From: Afifella aestuarii
Lineage (GTDB): Bacteria > Pseudomonadota > Alphaproteobacteria > Rhizobiales > Afifellaceae
Length of the DNA: 64,000 bases
Assembly: GCF_004023665.1 (NCBI RefSeq)
Contig: NZ_SAUF01000001.1
Span: 1,536,501 to 1,600,500, forward strand
Reading direction: 5' to 3'
Under the pieces are notes generated by a model. It was not told the DNA's origin and did not search any database. It saw nothing but the letters and a program-made list of their open reading frames with translations. Position numbers and translations under genes: made by a program. Every line of letters begins with the position of its first letter. The first letter of the stretch is position 1. Positions 28,128-37,285 of the stretch are shown here, one piece after another.

Positions 28128-30244
28128 CAGGCGGTCTCCCGCCGGCGCAGGCGGAGCGTGCCGCAGAGAACGAGGATTGCGAGGACGAGGCCCGGCAGGC
28201 CAATGGCGCCGGAGCCGCCCGAGCCTCCGCCCGAATGGGAGGGGCGCGGAGCGTCGAACATCGGGGCCTGGGTATCGACCCGGGTCGACGGTGCCGGCGC
28301 GCTCATGCGCTTCTCGCGTGCGGTCTCCTCGACAGCGAGCCGGTCGCGGTTGCTGCGATCGATCGCCAGCTCCTCGAACCGCTCGTCGCGCACCACCAGC
28401 ATGGAGGTGAAGGGGGAGAGGATGCCGTATTCCTTGGAGGTGTCGATGACCGATTGCTTGACGTCGGCGTCGCTGCCCAAGAGGTCGAGCTTGCGAAGTT
28501 CCCGCTCGATTTCGGCAAAGGCCCAAAGCCGCTCCAGCTCGGGGTTGAGGTTCGCCGTCTCCGGAAAGGCGAAGCGGGCTTCATAAGAAACCGGCTTGCC
28601 GGAAATCTCGCCGGAAAGCGTCAGCTCCGCGTCGCCGGCGCCGCGGTAATGGCCGAAGAGGACCATCTGTTCGCCGCGATAGAGGGTGCGGATGCCCTTG
28701 CGGCGGAGATCGTCGATGGTGAGGCCGCTGCCTGACGGGTCGAGATCGAGCTTCACGCCATGAAGCGCCTCGTGGGTCACTTTTGCCGTCGCCTGCAAGA
28801 GGACGCCGATGATGTCGTCGGAATTGGAGACGGCACTGGCGAAGCCGCCCGATTCCAATGTCATCGGCTCAAGCAGCGGGCGGTTGGCGCTGTTGCCCAT
28901 GATGGCGGTGAAGAGACGCACATCCTGCTCTTTCACCAGAGCGAGAAAATCCTTCACCTCCGTGCGGCCGACATTGGCGACGCCGTCGGTGACGAGGACG
29001 AGGGCGCTCGTGCGGTCGGCATCCGCCGCGTCGAGGCCGAGCTTGAGGCCGTCGTAGAGATTGGTGCCACCCTCAGCGTCGACGTTCCGCACCCATTCGA
29101 GAGCCTGCGAAATGCTCTCCTCATTGGCATTCATGAAGCCGTGGGTGAGTTCGCGGGCGCTGTCATTGAAATAGACGATGCGGAAGCGGTCGTCGGGATT
29201 GAGCTGACCGAGGGCGCGCGAGACGCCTTCCGTGAGGCTCGACATCTTGCCGCCCATGGAGCCGGAGCGATCGAGCACGAAGATGAAGTCGCGGCCTTCG
29301 GTGATCGGCTTCAGGTCCATGCCGGGCGTCAGCGTCAGCATGAAGGTGCCGCGGCCATCGCTCTCCGGCTTGTAGGCGAGCATGTCGACGCGGGCCGGCT
29401 CGTTCTCGGCCTGGCGCCAATAGACGACGATGTCGGTGTCGAGTTCGAAGCTTTTTCCGGATTGTGCCGGCGCGTGGCCCTGCGCGTTCTCATCGGCTGA
29501 GGCGTCGTCGTCGACGGGTTCGGAACCGGCTTTGGGGGCGGCGGCCGCGTTGTCGATATGGACGCGCCAGCTGCCATCCGGATCCTTTGAGATGGCGGCG
29601 TCCGGATGGGCCGGGAGGCGCAGGGCCTCGACCGTATAGTCGGTGCGCAGGTGGAGATCGAAGCTGAAGCGGCCCGTGACGGTTTCGTTCGCGGTCCAGA
29701 AGGCGAGCTTATCGTCGTCAACGCCGCCTTCTTCCAGCGGATAGACGAAGCGGCCGATGCCGGTGTCGAGCTTCGCCGGCTGGATGTAGGCGAGGCGGAT
29801 CTTGACGTCATTTCCCGCCCGCACGGGCCAGACGGTCATGTCGAAGGTTTTGTAGGCGTCCTGCTCGGCAATTGCCGTTTCACGACCGGCCGCCTTCTCG
29901 CCCTCGTAAATCTTTCGGGCCTCCTCCTTCTCCAGGACTTCGGCCGTCACCGGCTTGCCGTCGATCCAGTAGGTGAATTCCGACACGGCCGCGCGTTCCG
30001 GAACCGGGAAGGAGTAGATCGCCTCCATGTCTTCGGCGTTCGGATTGGCAAAGGTCTGTTCGACCGTGACGACGGCATAGCCGCCTTCCACCACCACATC
30101 GACCGCCTGGTCGCGCAGATCGAGGGCGGGCGTCCCGTCCTTCGGCGTCATCAGACCGGCCGCATCGACGGCCGGGGCTGTGGCGACGACGCTGAGTGCC
30201 AGGCCGGCCGCGAGCGTGAGCCGTTTCAGGGTTTGCGTGATCAT
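28127..30244 (-). CDS. VIT / von Willebrand A surface protein with GlyGly-CTERM-like tail
   Basis: This 705-residue exported protein is predicted to be a rhombosortase substrate. In order it has a signal peptide (about 1-29, ending PAVDAAG), a VIT domain (about 40-170), a linker rich in Ala/Asp, a vWA domain whose MIDAS motif is Asp325-x-Ser327-x-Ser329 (DRSGSMGGKM), and a C-terminal tail with GGGSGGSG, a hydrophobic helix and LRLRRRETA, which is the Gly-helix-basic layout of GlyGly-CTERM. The body resembles the 'marine proteobacterial sortase target' family. ATG 30244 is chosen for its GGAG and signal peptide. The rhomboid gene overlaps its stop codon. Confidence 0.88.
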   Translation of the reverse strand: MITQTLKRLTLAAGLALSVVATAPAVDAAGLMTPKDGTPALDLRDQAVDVVVEGGYAVVTVEQTFANPNAEDMEAIYSFPVPERAAVSEFTYWIDGKPVTAEVLEKEEARKIYEGEKAAGRETAIAEQDAYKTFDMTVWPVRAGNDVKIRLAYIQPAKLDTGIGRFVYPLEEGGVDDDKLAFWTANETVTGRFSFDLHLRTDYTVEALRLPAHPDAAISKDPDGSWRVHIDNAAAAPKAGSEPVDDDASADENAQGHAPAQSGKSFELDTDIVVYWRQAENEPARVDMLAYKPESDGRGTFMLTLTPGMDLKPITEGRDFIFVLDRSGSMGGKMSSLTEGVSRALGQLNPDDRFRIVYFNDSARELTHGFMNANEESISQALEWVRNVDAEGGTNLYDGLKLGLDAADADRTSALVLVTDGVANVGRTEVKDFLALVKEQDVRLFTAIMGNSANRPLLEPMTLESGGFASAVSNSDDIIGVLLQATAKVTHEALHGVKLDLDPSGSGLTIDDLRRKGIRTLYRGEQMVLFGHYRGAGDAELTLSGEISGKPVSYEARFAFPETANLNPELERLWAFAEIERELRKLDLLGSDADVKQSVIDTSKEYGILSPFTSMLVVRDERFEELAIDRSNRDRLAVEETAREKRMSAPAPSTRVDTQAPMFDAPRPSHSGGGSGGSGAIGLPGLVLAILVLCGTLRLRRRETA

Positions 30245-30259
30245 CCTCGTCTCCATCCT

Positions 30260-30313
30260 TGAACAACGTTCATGAACATTGTTCATCTCTAGCCGATATG
30301 TGAACATTGTTCA
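30260..30313. promoter_or_regulatory. Triple TetR-type operator
   Basis: There are two perfect TGAACA-T-TGTTCA dyads (30273-30285 and 30301-30313) and one degenerate copy, TGAACAACGTTCA (30260-30272). The first two abut directly. They lie between the VIT/vWA gene and the divergent TetR gene, so the regulator probably represses both. The dyads are seen in the sequence; the repressor assignment is inference. Confidence 0.75.
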
Positions 30314-30370
30314 AGCCCGAGTGGCGGCATCGTGCGAACTGCGCTAAGCGGAAGGGCAGGAGGGTCGGAT

Positions 30371-31015
30371 TTGGCCGAGGTTTCTGGGACAAGGCGGCGA
30401 AGCGCCGACATCAGGTCCGCCATGATCGACGCGGCGGAGCGCATCGTCAGCGAGGAAGGCGTGTCGGCCGTCACGGCCCGGCGCGTCGCCTCCGAAGTCG
30501 GTGTGGCCGTCGGCACCACCTACAATGTCTTCGACAATCTCGGCGCGCTGATTGCGGCCGTGAATACCCGCACCTTTGCGGCACTTGCCGAGACGATGTC
30601 GGAGGTGACAGTCGAAGGCCGCGCGACTCGCGAGGTGCTGCTCGATTTTGCCGATCGCTACGCCGACTTCGTCCATCGAAACGAGCGCCGCTGGCTCGCC
30701 GTCTTTGAGACGGAAATGCCTGCCGACGGTGCCGAGCCGCCGAATCAGCCAACGGTCGACCGTCTCTTCGCCACGCTGGAGCGGGCGATTCGTGCGCATG
30801 ACCGGCGCATCGACGACAAGCTTGCCGGGCAATCCGCCCGGGGCCTGTGGGCTGCCGTCCACGGGCTTCTCATTCTTTCCGCCGCCGGCCGTCTCGGAGC
30901 CATCCGCCTCGACAGCGTGCGGCCGACCATCGAGCATCTCGTCCAATGCCACCTTGCCGGGCTCGAAGAGCTGGTGAAGCGGCGCAAGGACGGCGACCAG
31001 CTGCCGATGTTCTGA
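30371..31015 (+). CDS. TetR/AcrR-family transcriptional regulator
   Basis: This 214-residue repressor-type protein has an HTH domain (about 14-60: AMIDAAERIVSEEGVSAVTARRVASEVGVAVGTTYNVFDN). The effector-binding C-terminal half resembles other TetR proteins, with no ligand evident. TTG 30371 is preferred because AGGAGGG ends six bases before it; a GTG at 30332 in the same frame has no such site. Its operators lie at 30260-30313, in the divergent promoter shared with the VIT/vWA-rhomboid pair. It lies upstream of thyA on the same strand but is separated by 88 bp. Confidence 0.9.
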   Translation: MAEVSGTRRRSADIRSAMIDAAERIVSEEGVSAVTARRVASEVGVAVGTTYNVFDNLGALIAAVNTRTFAALAETMSEVTVEGRATREVLLDFADRYADFVHRNERRWLAVFETEMPADGAEPPNQPTVDRLFATLERAIRAHDRRIDDKLAGQSARGLWAAVHGLLILSAAGRLGAIRLDSVRPTIEHLVQCHLAGLEELVKRRKDGDQLPMF

Positions 31016-31103
31016 TCCGCTTTTGGAAACTGCCCTTGTGAAGGCCGGGGAAGATCGGTGCTCGGACGGTGCCGGCACCTCAGAATCGCGCTAGGTAATC
31101 TCG

Positions 31104-31898
31104 ATGCAGCAATATCTCGATCTCCTCCGGCGCGTGCTCGATGAGGGCAGCGTCAAGGGCGACCGCACCGGAACCGGCACGCGCTCCGTCTTCGGCCACC
31201 AAATGCGCTTCGACCTCGCGGACGGCTTTCCGTTGCTCACGACGAAGAAGCTGCATCTGAAATCGATCATCCACGAACTTCTGTGGTTCCTCGCCGGCGA
31301 CACCAACATCCGCTATCTGAATGACAACGGCGTGCGGATCTGGAACGAATGGGCCGACGAGAACGGCGATCTCGGACCGGTCTATGGCCGGCAATGGCGC
31401 TCCTGGGCGACCCCCGACGGGCGGCAGATCGACCAGATTTCTCAAGTGGTTGAGACGATTCGTTCGAATCCTGATTCACGCCGGATGATCGTCACCGCCT
31501 GGAACCCCGCCGATGTCGATCAGATGGCGTTGCCGCCCTGTCATTGCCTGTTCCAGTTCTACGTCGCCGACGGGAAACTTTCCTGTCAGCTCTATCAGCG
31601 CTCGGCCGACGTGTTTCTGGGCGTGCCCTTCAACATCGCCTCCTATGCGCTTCTCACCTTGATGATGGCGCAGGTGACGGGGCTCGAGCCTGGCGACTTC
31701 ATCCACACCTTTGGCGACGCGCATCTCTACGCCAACCATGTGGAGCAGGCGACGCTGCAGCTGTCGCGCACGCCGCGGTCGCTGCCGCGCATGGACCTCA
31801 ATCCCGCCGTCGGCTCGATCTTCGATTTCACCTACGACGATTTTCACCTGGAGGGATACGATCCTCATCCGCATATCGCGGCGAAGGTGGCAGTGTGA
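31104..31898 (+). CDS. thyA: Thymidylate synthase
   Basis: ThyA makes dTMP from dUMP using 5,10-methylenetetrahydrofolate. It is 264 residues, the normal length. The active-site motif [31 protein letters not shown] carries the catalytic Cys in PPCHC (about 146). The N-terminal [16 protein letters not shown] and C-terminal dUMP-binding region are intact. Its stop overlaps the folA start (GTGA), so the two folate-linked genes are coupled. Confidence 0.98.
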   Translation: MQQYLDLLRRVLDEGSVKGDRTGTGTRSVFGHQMRFDLADGFPLLTTKKLHLKSIIHELLWFLAGDTNIRYLNDNGVRIWNEWADENGDLGPVYGRQWRSWATPDGRQIDQISQVVETIRSNPDSRRMIVTAWNPADVDQMALPPCHCLFQFYVADGKLSCQLYQRSADVFLGVPFNIASYALLTLMMAQVTGLEPGDFIHTFGDAHLYANHVEQATLQLSRTPRSLPRMDLNPAVGSIFDFTYDDFHLEGYDPHPHIAAKVAV

Positions 31899-32407
31899 CG
31901 GCGCCCAAAATCTCTCTCGTCGTTGCGGTGGCGCGCAACGGCATCATCGGACGAGATGGCGGGCTGCCCTGGCGCGTGCGTGGCGACATGAAGCGTTTTC
32001 GCGCCGTCACCGTGGGCAAGCCCATCATCATGGGGCGGCGGACCTGGGAGAGCCTGAAGGGGCCGCTGCCGGGCCGCAGCAACCTCGTCGTCACCCGCCA
32101 GGAAGGTTATGAGGCGCCGGGCGCGACGACGGCGCGCTCCTTCGAGGACGCGCTTGCGCTCGCCCGAGATGCGGCGGAACGGCTCAACGCCGATGAAATC
32201 TGCGTGATCGGCGGGGCCGGGATCTTTGCCGCGGCGCTTCCGCACGCTTCTCTGCTCCACTGGACGGAAATTGCGGCAGAACCCGAGGGAGACGTTGCGT
32301 TTCCGCCTTTTGAGCGCACCGAGTGGCAGGAGATTTCCTGCGATCGGCTGCCCACGCATGAGGGCGACACGGCCGAAGCCGTCTACCGGCTGTTGGAACG
32401 CAGATGA
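31895..32407 (+). CDS. folA: Dihydrofolate reductase
   Basis: FolA reduces dihydrofolate to tetrahydrofolate with NADPH, regenerating the cofactor consumed by ThyA. It is 170 residues starting at GTG 31895, which overlaps the thyA stop by 4 bp. The motifs [21 protein letters not shown] and [29 protein letters not shown] are typical, with the catalytic Asp in the RDGG-LPW region and [15 protein letters not shown] later. Together with thyA it forms the usual two-gene unit. Confidence 0.97.
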   Translation: MTAPKISLVVAVARNGIIGRDGGLPWRVRGDMKRFRAVTVGKPIIMGRRTWESLKGPLPGRSNLVVTRQEGYEAPGATTARSFEDALALARDAAERLNADEICVIGGAGIFAAALPHASLLHWTEIAAEPEGDVAFPPFERTEWQEISCDRLPTHEGDTAEAVYRLLERR

Positions 32408-32630
32408 TGCAATCGCCTCGGCGACGCTTGCGTTGGCTTTCCCGCTATCCCATGTGGCCCGCGGCACCCGCATCTCTTTATGGCAAATCGGTTTCGGCGA
32501 TCGCCCTAGCAGCATGACGGTGGCCAGCGGACTGGCGGTTCGCATCCGCAGACGGGCGGGCGTTGATGGGCGGGCAGGGCTCGCCTATAACCGCGCGCAA
32601 GGCGCGGATGGGGTCAAACGAGGAGGCTAA

Positions 32631-33773
32631 ATGCCCTGGAGTAACAACAATAACGGTGGTGGCCCGTGGGGTAATCCCGGCGGTGGCAACCGTGGCGGAC
32701 CTTGGGGGTCCGGGCCGCAGCCGTCCGGCCCACAGCAGCCGGATCTTGAAGATCTCATTCGACGCGGCCAGGACAAGCTGCGCGGCATGTTTCCGAATGG
32801 CGGCCGCGGCAATCTTGCGATCGCAGCGGTCGTTGCGATCATACTGGTCGCCATCTGGCTGACCAACGCGATCTACACGGTACAGCCGGACGAGCTTGGT
32901 CAGGAATTGGTGTTCGGCAAGCCGAAGCCGCAGGTCGAGGAACCGGGCCTGCATTTCCATCTGTGGCCGTTCGAGACCGTGGAAATCGTCACCATCCGGC
33001 AGCGCCGCGAGACGATCGGCACGAGTTCTGCGCGCAACAACGACCCCAACAGCCTCATGCTGTCGGGCGATCAGAACATCGTCGACGTGGTTTTCACCGT
33101 GATCTGGCGGGTGAGCAGCCCCAAGGATTTCCTCTTCAACGTCGCCGATCCCGAGGGCTTCGTACGCCGCGTCGCCGAGAGCGCCATGCGCGAATATGTC
33201 GGCCGCTCGCGCGCCGAAGAGGTGCGCACGGAACGTCGCGCGGAAGTCGAGGATCAGGTCCGCGCCCTTTTGCAGGGCACGCTCGACAATTACGGCGCCG
33301 GCATCACCATTGTGGGTGTTCAGCTCGAACGCGCCGATCCTCCGTCTGAGGTCGCGGATGCCTTCGAAGAAGTGCAGCGTGCCCAGCAGGATCTCGATCG
33401 CTACCAGCGCGAGGCCGAGCAATACGCGAACAAGCGGCTCGGTGAAGCGCGGGGTGAGGCGTCGAAAACCCGCGAGGCCGGCCGCGCCTTCAAGGAATCG
33501 ACGATCGCCGAAGCTCAGGGTGAGGCTCAACGCTTCATCTCCGTCTTCAACGAATACCGGCTCGCGCCGGAGGTGACGCGCAAGCGCATCTATCTGGAAA
33601 CGCTGGAGGGCGTGCTGCGGGACTCCAACAAGGTCATCATGGAAACGGACGGAAACGGCTCGGGTGTCGTGCCTTATCTGCCGCTGAACGATCTGCCGGC
33701 CAGCAATGCGCGTAGATCCTCATCGTCCAATTCAAGCAGCTCGCGCACGAGCCAGCAGGGGAGCAATCAATGA
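32631..33773 (+). CDS. hflK: FtsH protease modulator HflK
   Basis: HflK forms a membrane complex with HflC that encloses FtsH and limits its degradation of membrane proteins. The 380 residues have a Gly/Asn-rich cytoplasmic N-terminus (NNNGGGPWGNPGGGNRGG), one membrane helix (about 65-85), an SPFH/band-7 domain, a long coiled coil (RYQREAEQYANKRLGEARGE) and a Ser-rich tail. The RBS is AGGAGG. Its stop overlaps the hflC start (ATGA). Confidence 0.96.
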   Translation: MPWSNNNNGGGPWGNPGGGNRGGPWGSGPQPSGPQQPDLEDLIRRGQDKLRGMFPNGGRGNLAIAAVVAIILVAIWLTNAIYTVQPDELGQELVFGKPKPQVEEPGLHFHLWPFETVEIVTIRQRRETIGTSSARNNDPNSLMLSGDQNIVDVVFTVIWRVSSPKDFLFNVADPEGFVRRVAESAMREYVGRSRAEEVRTERRAEVEDQVRALLQGTLDNYGAGITIVGVQLERADPPSEVADAFEEVQRAQQDLDRYQREAEQYANKRLGEARGEASKTREAGRAFKESTIAEAQGEAQRFISVFNEYRLAPEVTRKRIYLETLEGVLRDSNKVIMETDGNGSGVVPYLPLNDLPASNARRSSSSNSSSSRTSQQGSNQ

Positions 33774-34969
33774 GGCGTTTGTGGATTCTCCTCGTCGCAG
33801 CGATCTTGATCCTGATTCTGGTCTATTCCTCCATCTTCGTCGTCAACGAGCGGCAGCAGGCCCTGGTCCTGCGTTTCGGTGAGATCAACCGGGTGATCAA
33901 GGAGCCCGGGCTCTACTTCAAGATCCCGACCAATTTCGTGGAGACGGTGCAGATCATCGAGGATCGGCTCCTGTCGTTCGATCTCGAAAACATCCGCGTG
34001 CAGGTGCGCGATGGCCGGCGCTATCTCGTCGATGCGTTCCTCGCCTACAAGATCGTCGATCCGCGCAAATTCCGGGAAAACGTTTCGGGTTCGCTCGAAG
34101 TCGCCCAGCAGAACCTGCAGACAAGGCTCGATGCCTCTCTGCGGCGGGTCTACGGTCAGCGCTCCTTCGAGGCTGCCCTGTCGGCAGAACGCGTCGCGAT
34201 GATGGTGGAAGTACGTGATCAGCTCCGCCCGCTTGCCGTCGATCTCGGTATCGAAATCGTCGACGTGCGCATCAAGCGGACCGATCTTCTTCCCGAGGTG
34301 TCGCAGCAGACCTTCGATCGGATGAAGGCGGAACGTCTCGCAGAGGCGGCGGAGCTTCGCGCTCGCGGTACGGAGCAGGCGGCCCGCATCAGGGCCGAGG
34401 CCGATCGCGAGGCGCAGGTGACGGTCGCCGAGGCGAGCCGCGATGCCGATATCCTCCGCGGTGAGGGCGAAGCGCAGCGCAACTCAATCTTCGCGAACGC
34501 CTATGGTCAGGACGAAAACTTCTTCGAGTTCTATCGCTCGATGAGGGCCTACCAGAACGCGATCCAGGGCACCGGCACGACGATGCTCTTGAAGCCGGAT
34601 TCGGAGTTCTTCCGCTATTTCCAGGATGCGGTGCCGAGCGGTTCATTGCCCGCACCCCAGCCTGGACCGGCGCAACCCGCCGCCACCCCGAATGGGGCCG
34701 GCGGGGCGGATGCGACCGGAACGGACGGGCCTCAGGATTCGGGGGCTGCCTCGGCTGATGACGAGAGCGGTGCCCAGAGCGAAGGCGAGGGGAGCAACAC
34801 CTCGCCTTCGGGCGCGTCTGCGGGTGCCGCGGATGGGGCGTCTTCGTCTCCGTCCGACGGTACGTCCGGCACCGACGGGACGAGCCCCGCCAGCCCTGAT
34901 TCCAATGGCGACGCCGGCGAGCCGGGTGTGCCGACGGGCGAACCGACGCCGACCGCCATCCCGCAATGA
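33770..34969 (+). CDS. hflC: FtsH protease modulator HflC, with a long C-terminal tail
   Basis: HflC partners HflK. It is 399 residues, about 100 more than usual. An N-terminal membrane helix (about 6-25), an SPFH domain (FRFGEINRVIKEPGLYFKIP) and a coiled coil (EAADREAQVTVAEASRDADILRGEGEAQR) are normal up to about 285. Beyond that lies an unusual low-complexity tail rich in Pro, Gly, Ser, Asp and Ala. The tail starts immediately after the conserved FRYFQDAVP end, with no frameshift signal. It overlaps hflK and the DUF2065 gene by 4 bp each. Confidence 0.95.
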   Translation: MRRLWILLVAAILILILVYSSIFVVNERQQALVLRFGEINRVIKEPGLYFKIPTNFVETVQIIEDRLLSFDLENIRVQVRDGRRYLVDAFLAYKIVDPRKFRENVSGSLEVAQQNLQTRLDASLRRVYGQRSFEAALSAERVAMMVEVRDQLRPLAVDLGIEIVDVRIKRTDLLPEVSQQTFDRMKAERLAEAAELRARGTEQAARIRAEADREAQVTVAEASRDADILRGEGEAQRNSIFANAYGQDENFFEFYRSMRAYQNAIQGTGTTMLLKPDSEFFRYFQDAVPSGSLPAPQPGPAQPAATPNGAGGADATGTDGPQDSGAASADDESGAQSEGEGSNTSPSGASAGAADGASSSPSDGTSGTDGTSPASPDSNGDAGEPGVPTGEPTPTAIPQ

Positions 34970-35151
34970 GCGACCTGTTCGCCGCCTTCGGCCTCGTTCT
35001 TGCCCTGGAAGGTGCGTTATACGCGCTATTTCCTGACTTCATGAAGCGAGTGGCCGAACAGGCGGTGGCTAGTCCGAGCGACATGCTCAGAACCGTCGGC
35101 CTGGTTTCGGCGGGTTTCGGAGTTGCCCTCGTCTGGTTGGCTCGAGGTTGA
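34966..35151 (+). CDS. DUF2065 family membrane protein
   Basis: This is a 61-residue protein with two predicted hydrophobic segments (about 5-22 and 42-58). The DUF2065 family occurs widely downstream of hflC in alphaproteobacteria, and here it overlaps hflC by 4 bp, so it is very likely co-translated. Its function is unknown; an accessory role in the HflKC-DegP envelope quality-control operon is inferred from position only. Confidence 0.85.
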   Translation: MSDLFAAFGLVLALEGALYALFPDFMKRVAEQAVASPSDMLRTVGLVSAGFGVALVWLARG

Positions 35152-35195
35152 GCAAGCGAGGCGGGGGCATAACGTCGGCTTGAGGAGGTTGTTTG

Positions 35196-36716
35196 ATGGG
35201 TGAGCGCAATTCGGTCAGCATGGTCGCGCGGACCGGCATCGGCCTTGTCCTTGCGGCGATGGTGACGCTGACAGCCAGCCTCGCCGCCGCCCGACCCGTG
35301 CCGGAGAGTTTTGCCGATCTGGCGGAAAGCCTCCTCGATTCCGTCGTCAACATATCGACTTCGCAACGGGTGCGCGCCTCACGCGGCATTCCGGTTCCGG
35401 AGGTCCCCGAAGGCTCACCCTTCCAGGAGTTCTTCGAAGATTTCTTCAATCGCAATCAGAGCGAGGGCGAGCAGCCCTCGCGACGGGTGCAGTCTTTGGG
35501 CTCCGGCTTCGTGCTGGATTCCTCGGGGCTCATCGTCACCAACAACCACGTCATCGCCGACGCCGACGAGATCGTCGCGAACTTCGCCGACGGCACGAAG
35601 CTCGAAGCCGAGGTCGTCGGACGTGACACCAAGACCGATCTCGCGCTTCTCAAGGTGAACCCGCCGCATCCGCTCAAGGCGGTCGAATTCGGCGATTCGG
35701 AGCATCTGCGCATCGGTGATTGGGTGATGGCGATCGGCAATCCGTTTGGATTCGGCGGCACCGTCACGGTGGGTATCGTCTCGGCGCTCGAACGCGACAT
35801 CAATTCAGGGCCATACGACAAATTCATTCAGACCGATGCCTCGATCAACCGCGGCAATTCGGGCGGTCCCCTGTTCAACCTCGACGGCAAGGTCGTCGGC
35901 ATCAACACGGCGATCATTTCGCCGACCGGCGGATCGATCGGCATCGGATTTGCCGTTCCGGCCGAAATCGCCATGCCGGTCATCGAGCAGCTTCGCGAAT
36001 TCGGCGAAACGCGCCGCGGCTGGCTCGGCGTGCGGATCCAGGAAGTCACGGACGAAATCGCCGAAAGCCTCGGCATGGACAAGGCCGAAGGTGCGCTGAT
36101 CGCCGGCGTGACCGATGGCGGGCCGGCGGCGGAAGCGGGCATTCAGCCCGGCGACGTCATCATCAATTTCGACGGACGTCAGGTTGCGTCGATGCGCGAA
36201 TTGCCGGGCATCGTGGCCGATACGCCGGTCGGCAAGGACGTTGAGGTCACGCTTCTGCGCAAGGGCGAGAAACTGACGGTCACCGCGCGCCTGGGCCGGC
36301 TCGAGGAAGAGCAGACGGTTTCGACGCTTTCCGGTGACGACACGCCCGGCTCCGATATGGACACCGACGAAGCGGTCCAGACGCTCGGCCTGACGCTCGA
36401 GGTTTTGAGCGACGACGCGCGGAGCGAATACGGGATTGCCGACGATATCGAAGGGGTTCTCATCTCTGCGGTGGAGCCCGGGAGTGTCGCGGAGGAAAAC
36501 CAGATCGCAGCCGGAGACGTCATCGTCGAAGTGAGCCAGGAGGCCGTCACCGAGCCCGAAGACGTTACGGCGCGCATCGAGCGGCTGCGGGCTCAGGACC
36601 GGCAGTCGGCTCTCTTTCTGATCGCCAGTCCAGACGGCGACCTGCGTTTCGTGGCGATCCGGCTCGACGATCAGCCGTCAGAAGATACCCCGGCCGAGGA
36701 GAGCCCTGAGCAATAA
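35196..36716 (+). CDS. degP: DegP/HtrA (Do-family) serine endopeptidase
   Basis: This periplasmic protease/chaperone degrades misfolded envelope proteins. It is 506 residues. A signal peptide (about 1-32, ending LAAAR) precedes a trypsin-like domain with His118 (TNNHVIADADE), Asp148 (DTKTDLALLKV) and Ser222 (GNSGGPLFNLDG). PDZ1 is at about 270-370 and PDZ2 at about 400-490. ATG 35196 is placed 7 bp after GAGGAGG; the TTG one codon earlier is less likely. It is the last gene of the hflK-hflC-DUF2065-degP operon and meets the GNAT gene tail to tail 2 bp beyond. Confidence 0.96.
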   Translation: MGERNSVSMVARTGIGLVLAAMVTLTASLAAARPVPESFADLAESLLDSVVNISTSQRVRASRGIPVPEVPEGSPFQEFFEDFFNRNQSEGEQPSRRVQSLGSGFVLDSSGLIVTNNHVIADADEIVANFADGTKLEAEVVGRDTKTDLALLKVNPPHPLKAVEFGDSEHLRIGDWVMAIGNPFGFGGTVTVGIVSALERDINSGPYDKFIQTDASINRGNSGGPLFNLDGKVVGINTAIISPTGGSIGIGFAVPAEIAMPVIEQLREFGETRRGWLGVRIQEVTDEIAESLGMDKAEGALIAGVTDGGPAAEAGIQPGDVIINFDGRQVASMRELPGIVADTPVGKDVEVTLLRKGEKLTVTARLGRLEEEQTVSTLSGDDTPGSDMDTDEAVQTLGLTLEVLSDDARSEYGIADDIEGVLISAVEPGSVAEENQIAAGDVIVEVSQEAVTEPEDVTARIERLRAQDRQSALFLIASPDGDLRFVAIRLDDQPSEDTPAEESPEQ

Positions 36717-36718
36717 TC

Positions 36719-37285
36719 TCAGGCTCTCTGGCGCTGCCGAGCCTCCCACGCGTCGCGCGTGATCGAATAGGCCACGTGCGGCCGCAGAGCGGAGTTCTCG
36801 CGCAAAAGCGGGTGGTCGAAATCCTTGGCGCGGTCGCGCAACATGCCGATCCGCTCCATGACGCGGCGCGATTTGACATTGGCCGGGACGGTGAAAGAGA
36901 TCACCTCGTTGAGGGCAAGCGGACCGAAGGCATAGGCGAGGCTTTCGGTCGCCGCTTCCGTGGCATAGCCCTTGCCCCATTCGGCGCGTTTCAGCCGCCA
37001 GCCCACTTCCACGGCGGGCGTGAAAGGCGCCTCGAAATCCGTGTGCTGCAGCCCCGCGAAGCCGACCGGCTCTCCGTCCGTCTTCCGCTCCAGCACCCAG
37101 AAGCCGAAGGTATGGACCAAAAAATGGCCCTTCAGGTTCTCGAAGATGGCGTCCGATTCCGCCCGGCTGCGGGTCGTCTCGAAGAAGCGCATCACCTCCG
37201 GGTCGGCGTTGAGATCGGCCCAGAAATCGCGGTCGCTCTCTTGCCAGGGGCGCAGGATCAGGCGTTCTGTTTCAAGTCTGGTCAT
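36719..37285 (-). CDS. GNAT-family N-acetyltransferase (RimJ/RimL-like)
   Basis: This 188-residue protein has the pattern of the acetyltransf_3 group. It starts LETERLILRPWQESDRDFW, contains the acetyl-CoA region EVGWRLKRAEWGKGYATEAA and ends near VPANVKSRRVMERIGM. The substrate is unknown: an amine on a protein or small molecule. It is the second gene after serB on the minus strand, and its start overlaps the serB stop by 4 bp, implying coupling. Confidence 0.88.
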   Translation of the reverse strand: MTRLETERLILRPWQESDRDFWADLNADPEVMRFFETTRSRAESDAIFENLKGHFLVHTFGFWVLERKTDGEPVGFAGLQHTDFEAPFTPAVEVGWRLKRAEWGKGYATEAATESLAYAFGPLALNEVISFTVPANVKSRRVMERIGMLRDRAKDFDHPLLRENSALRPHVAYSITRDAWEARQRQRA

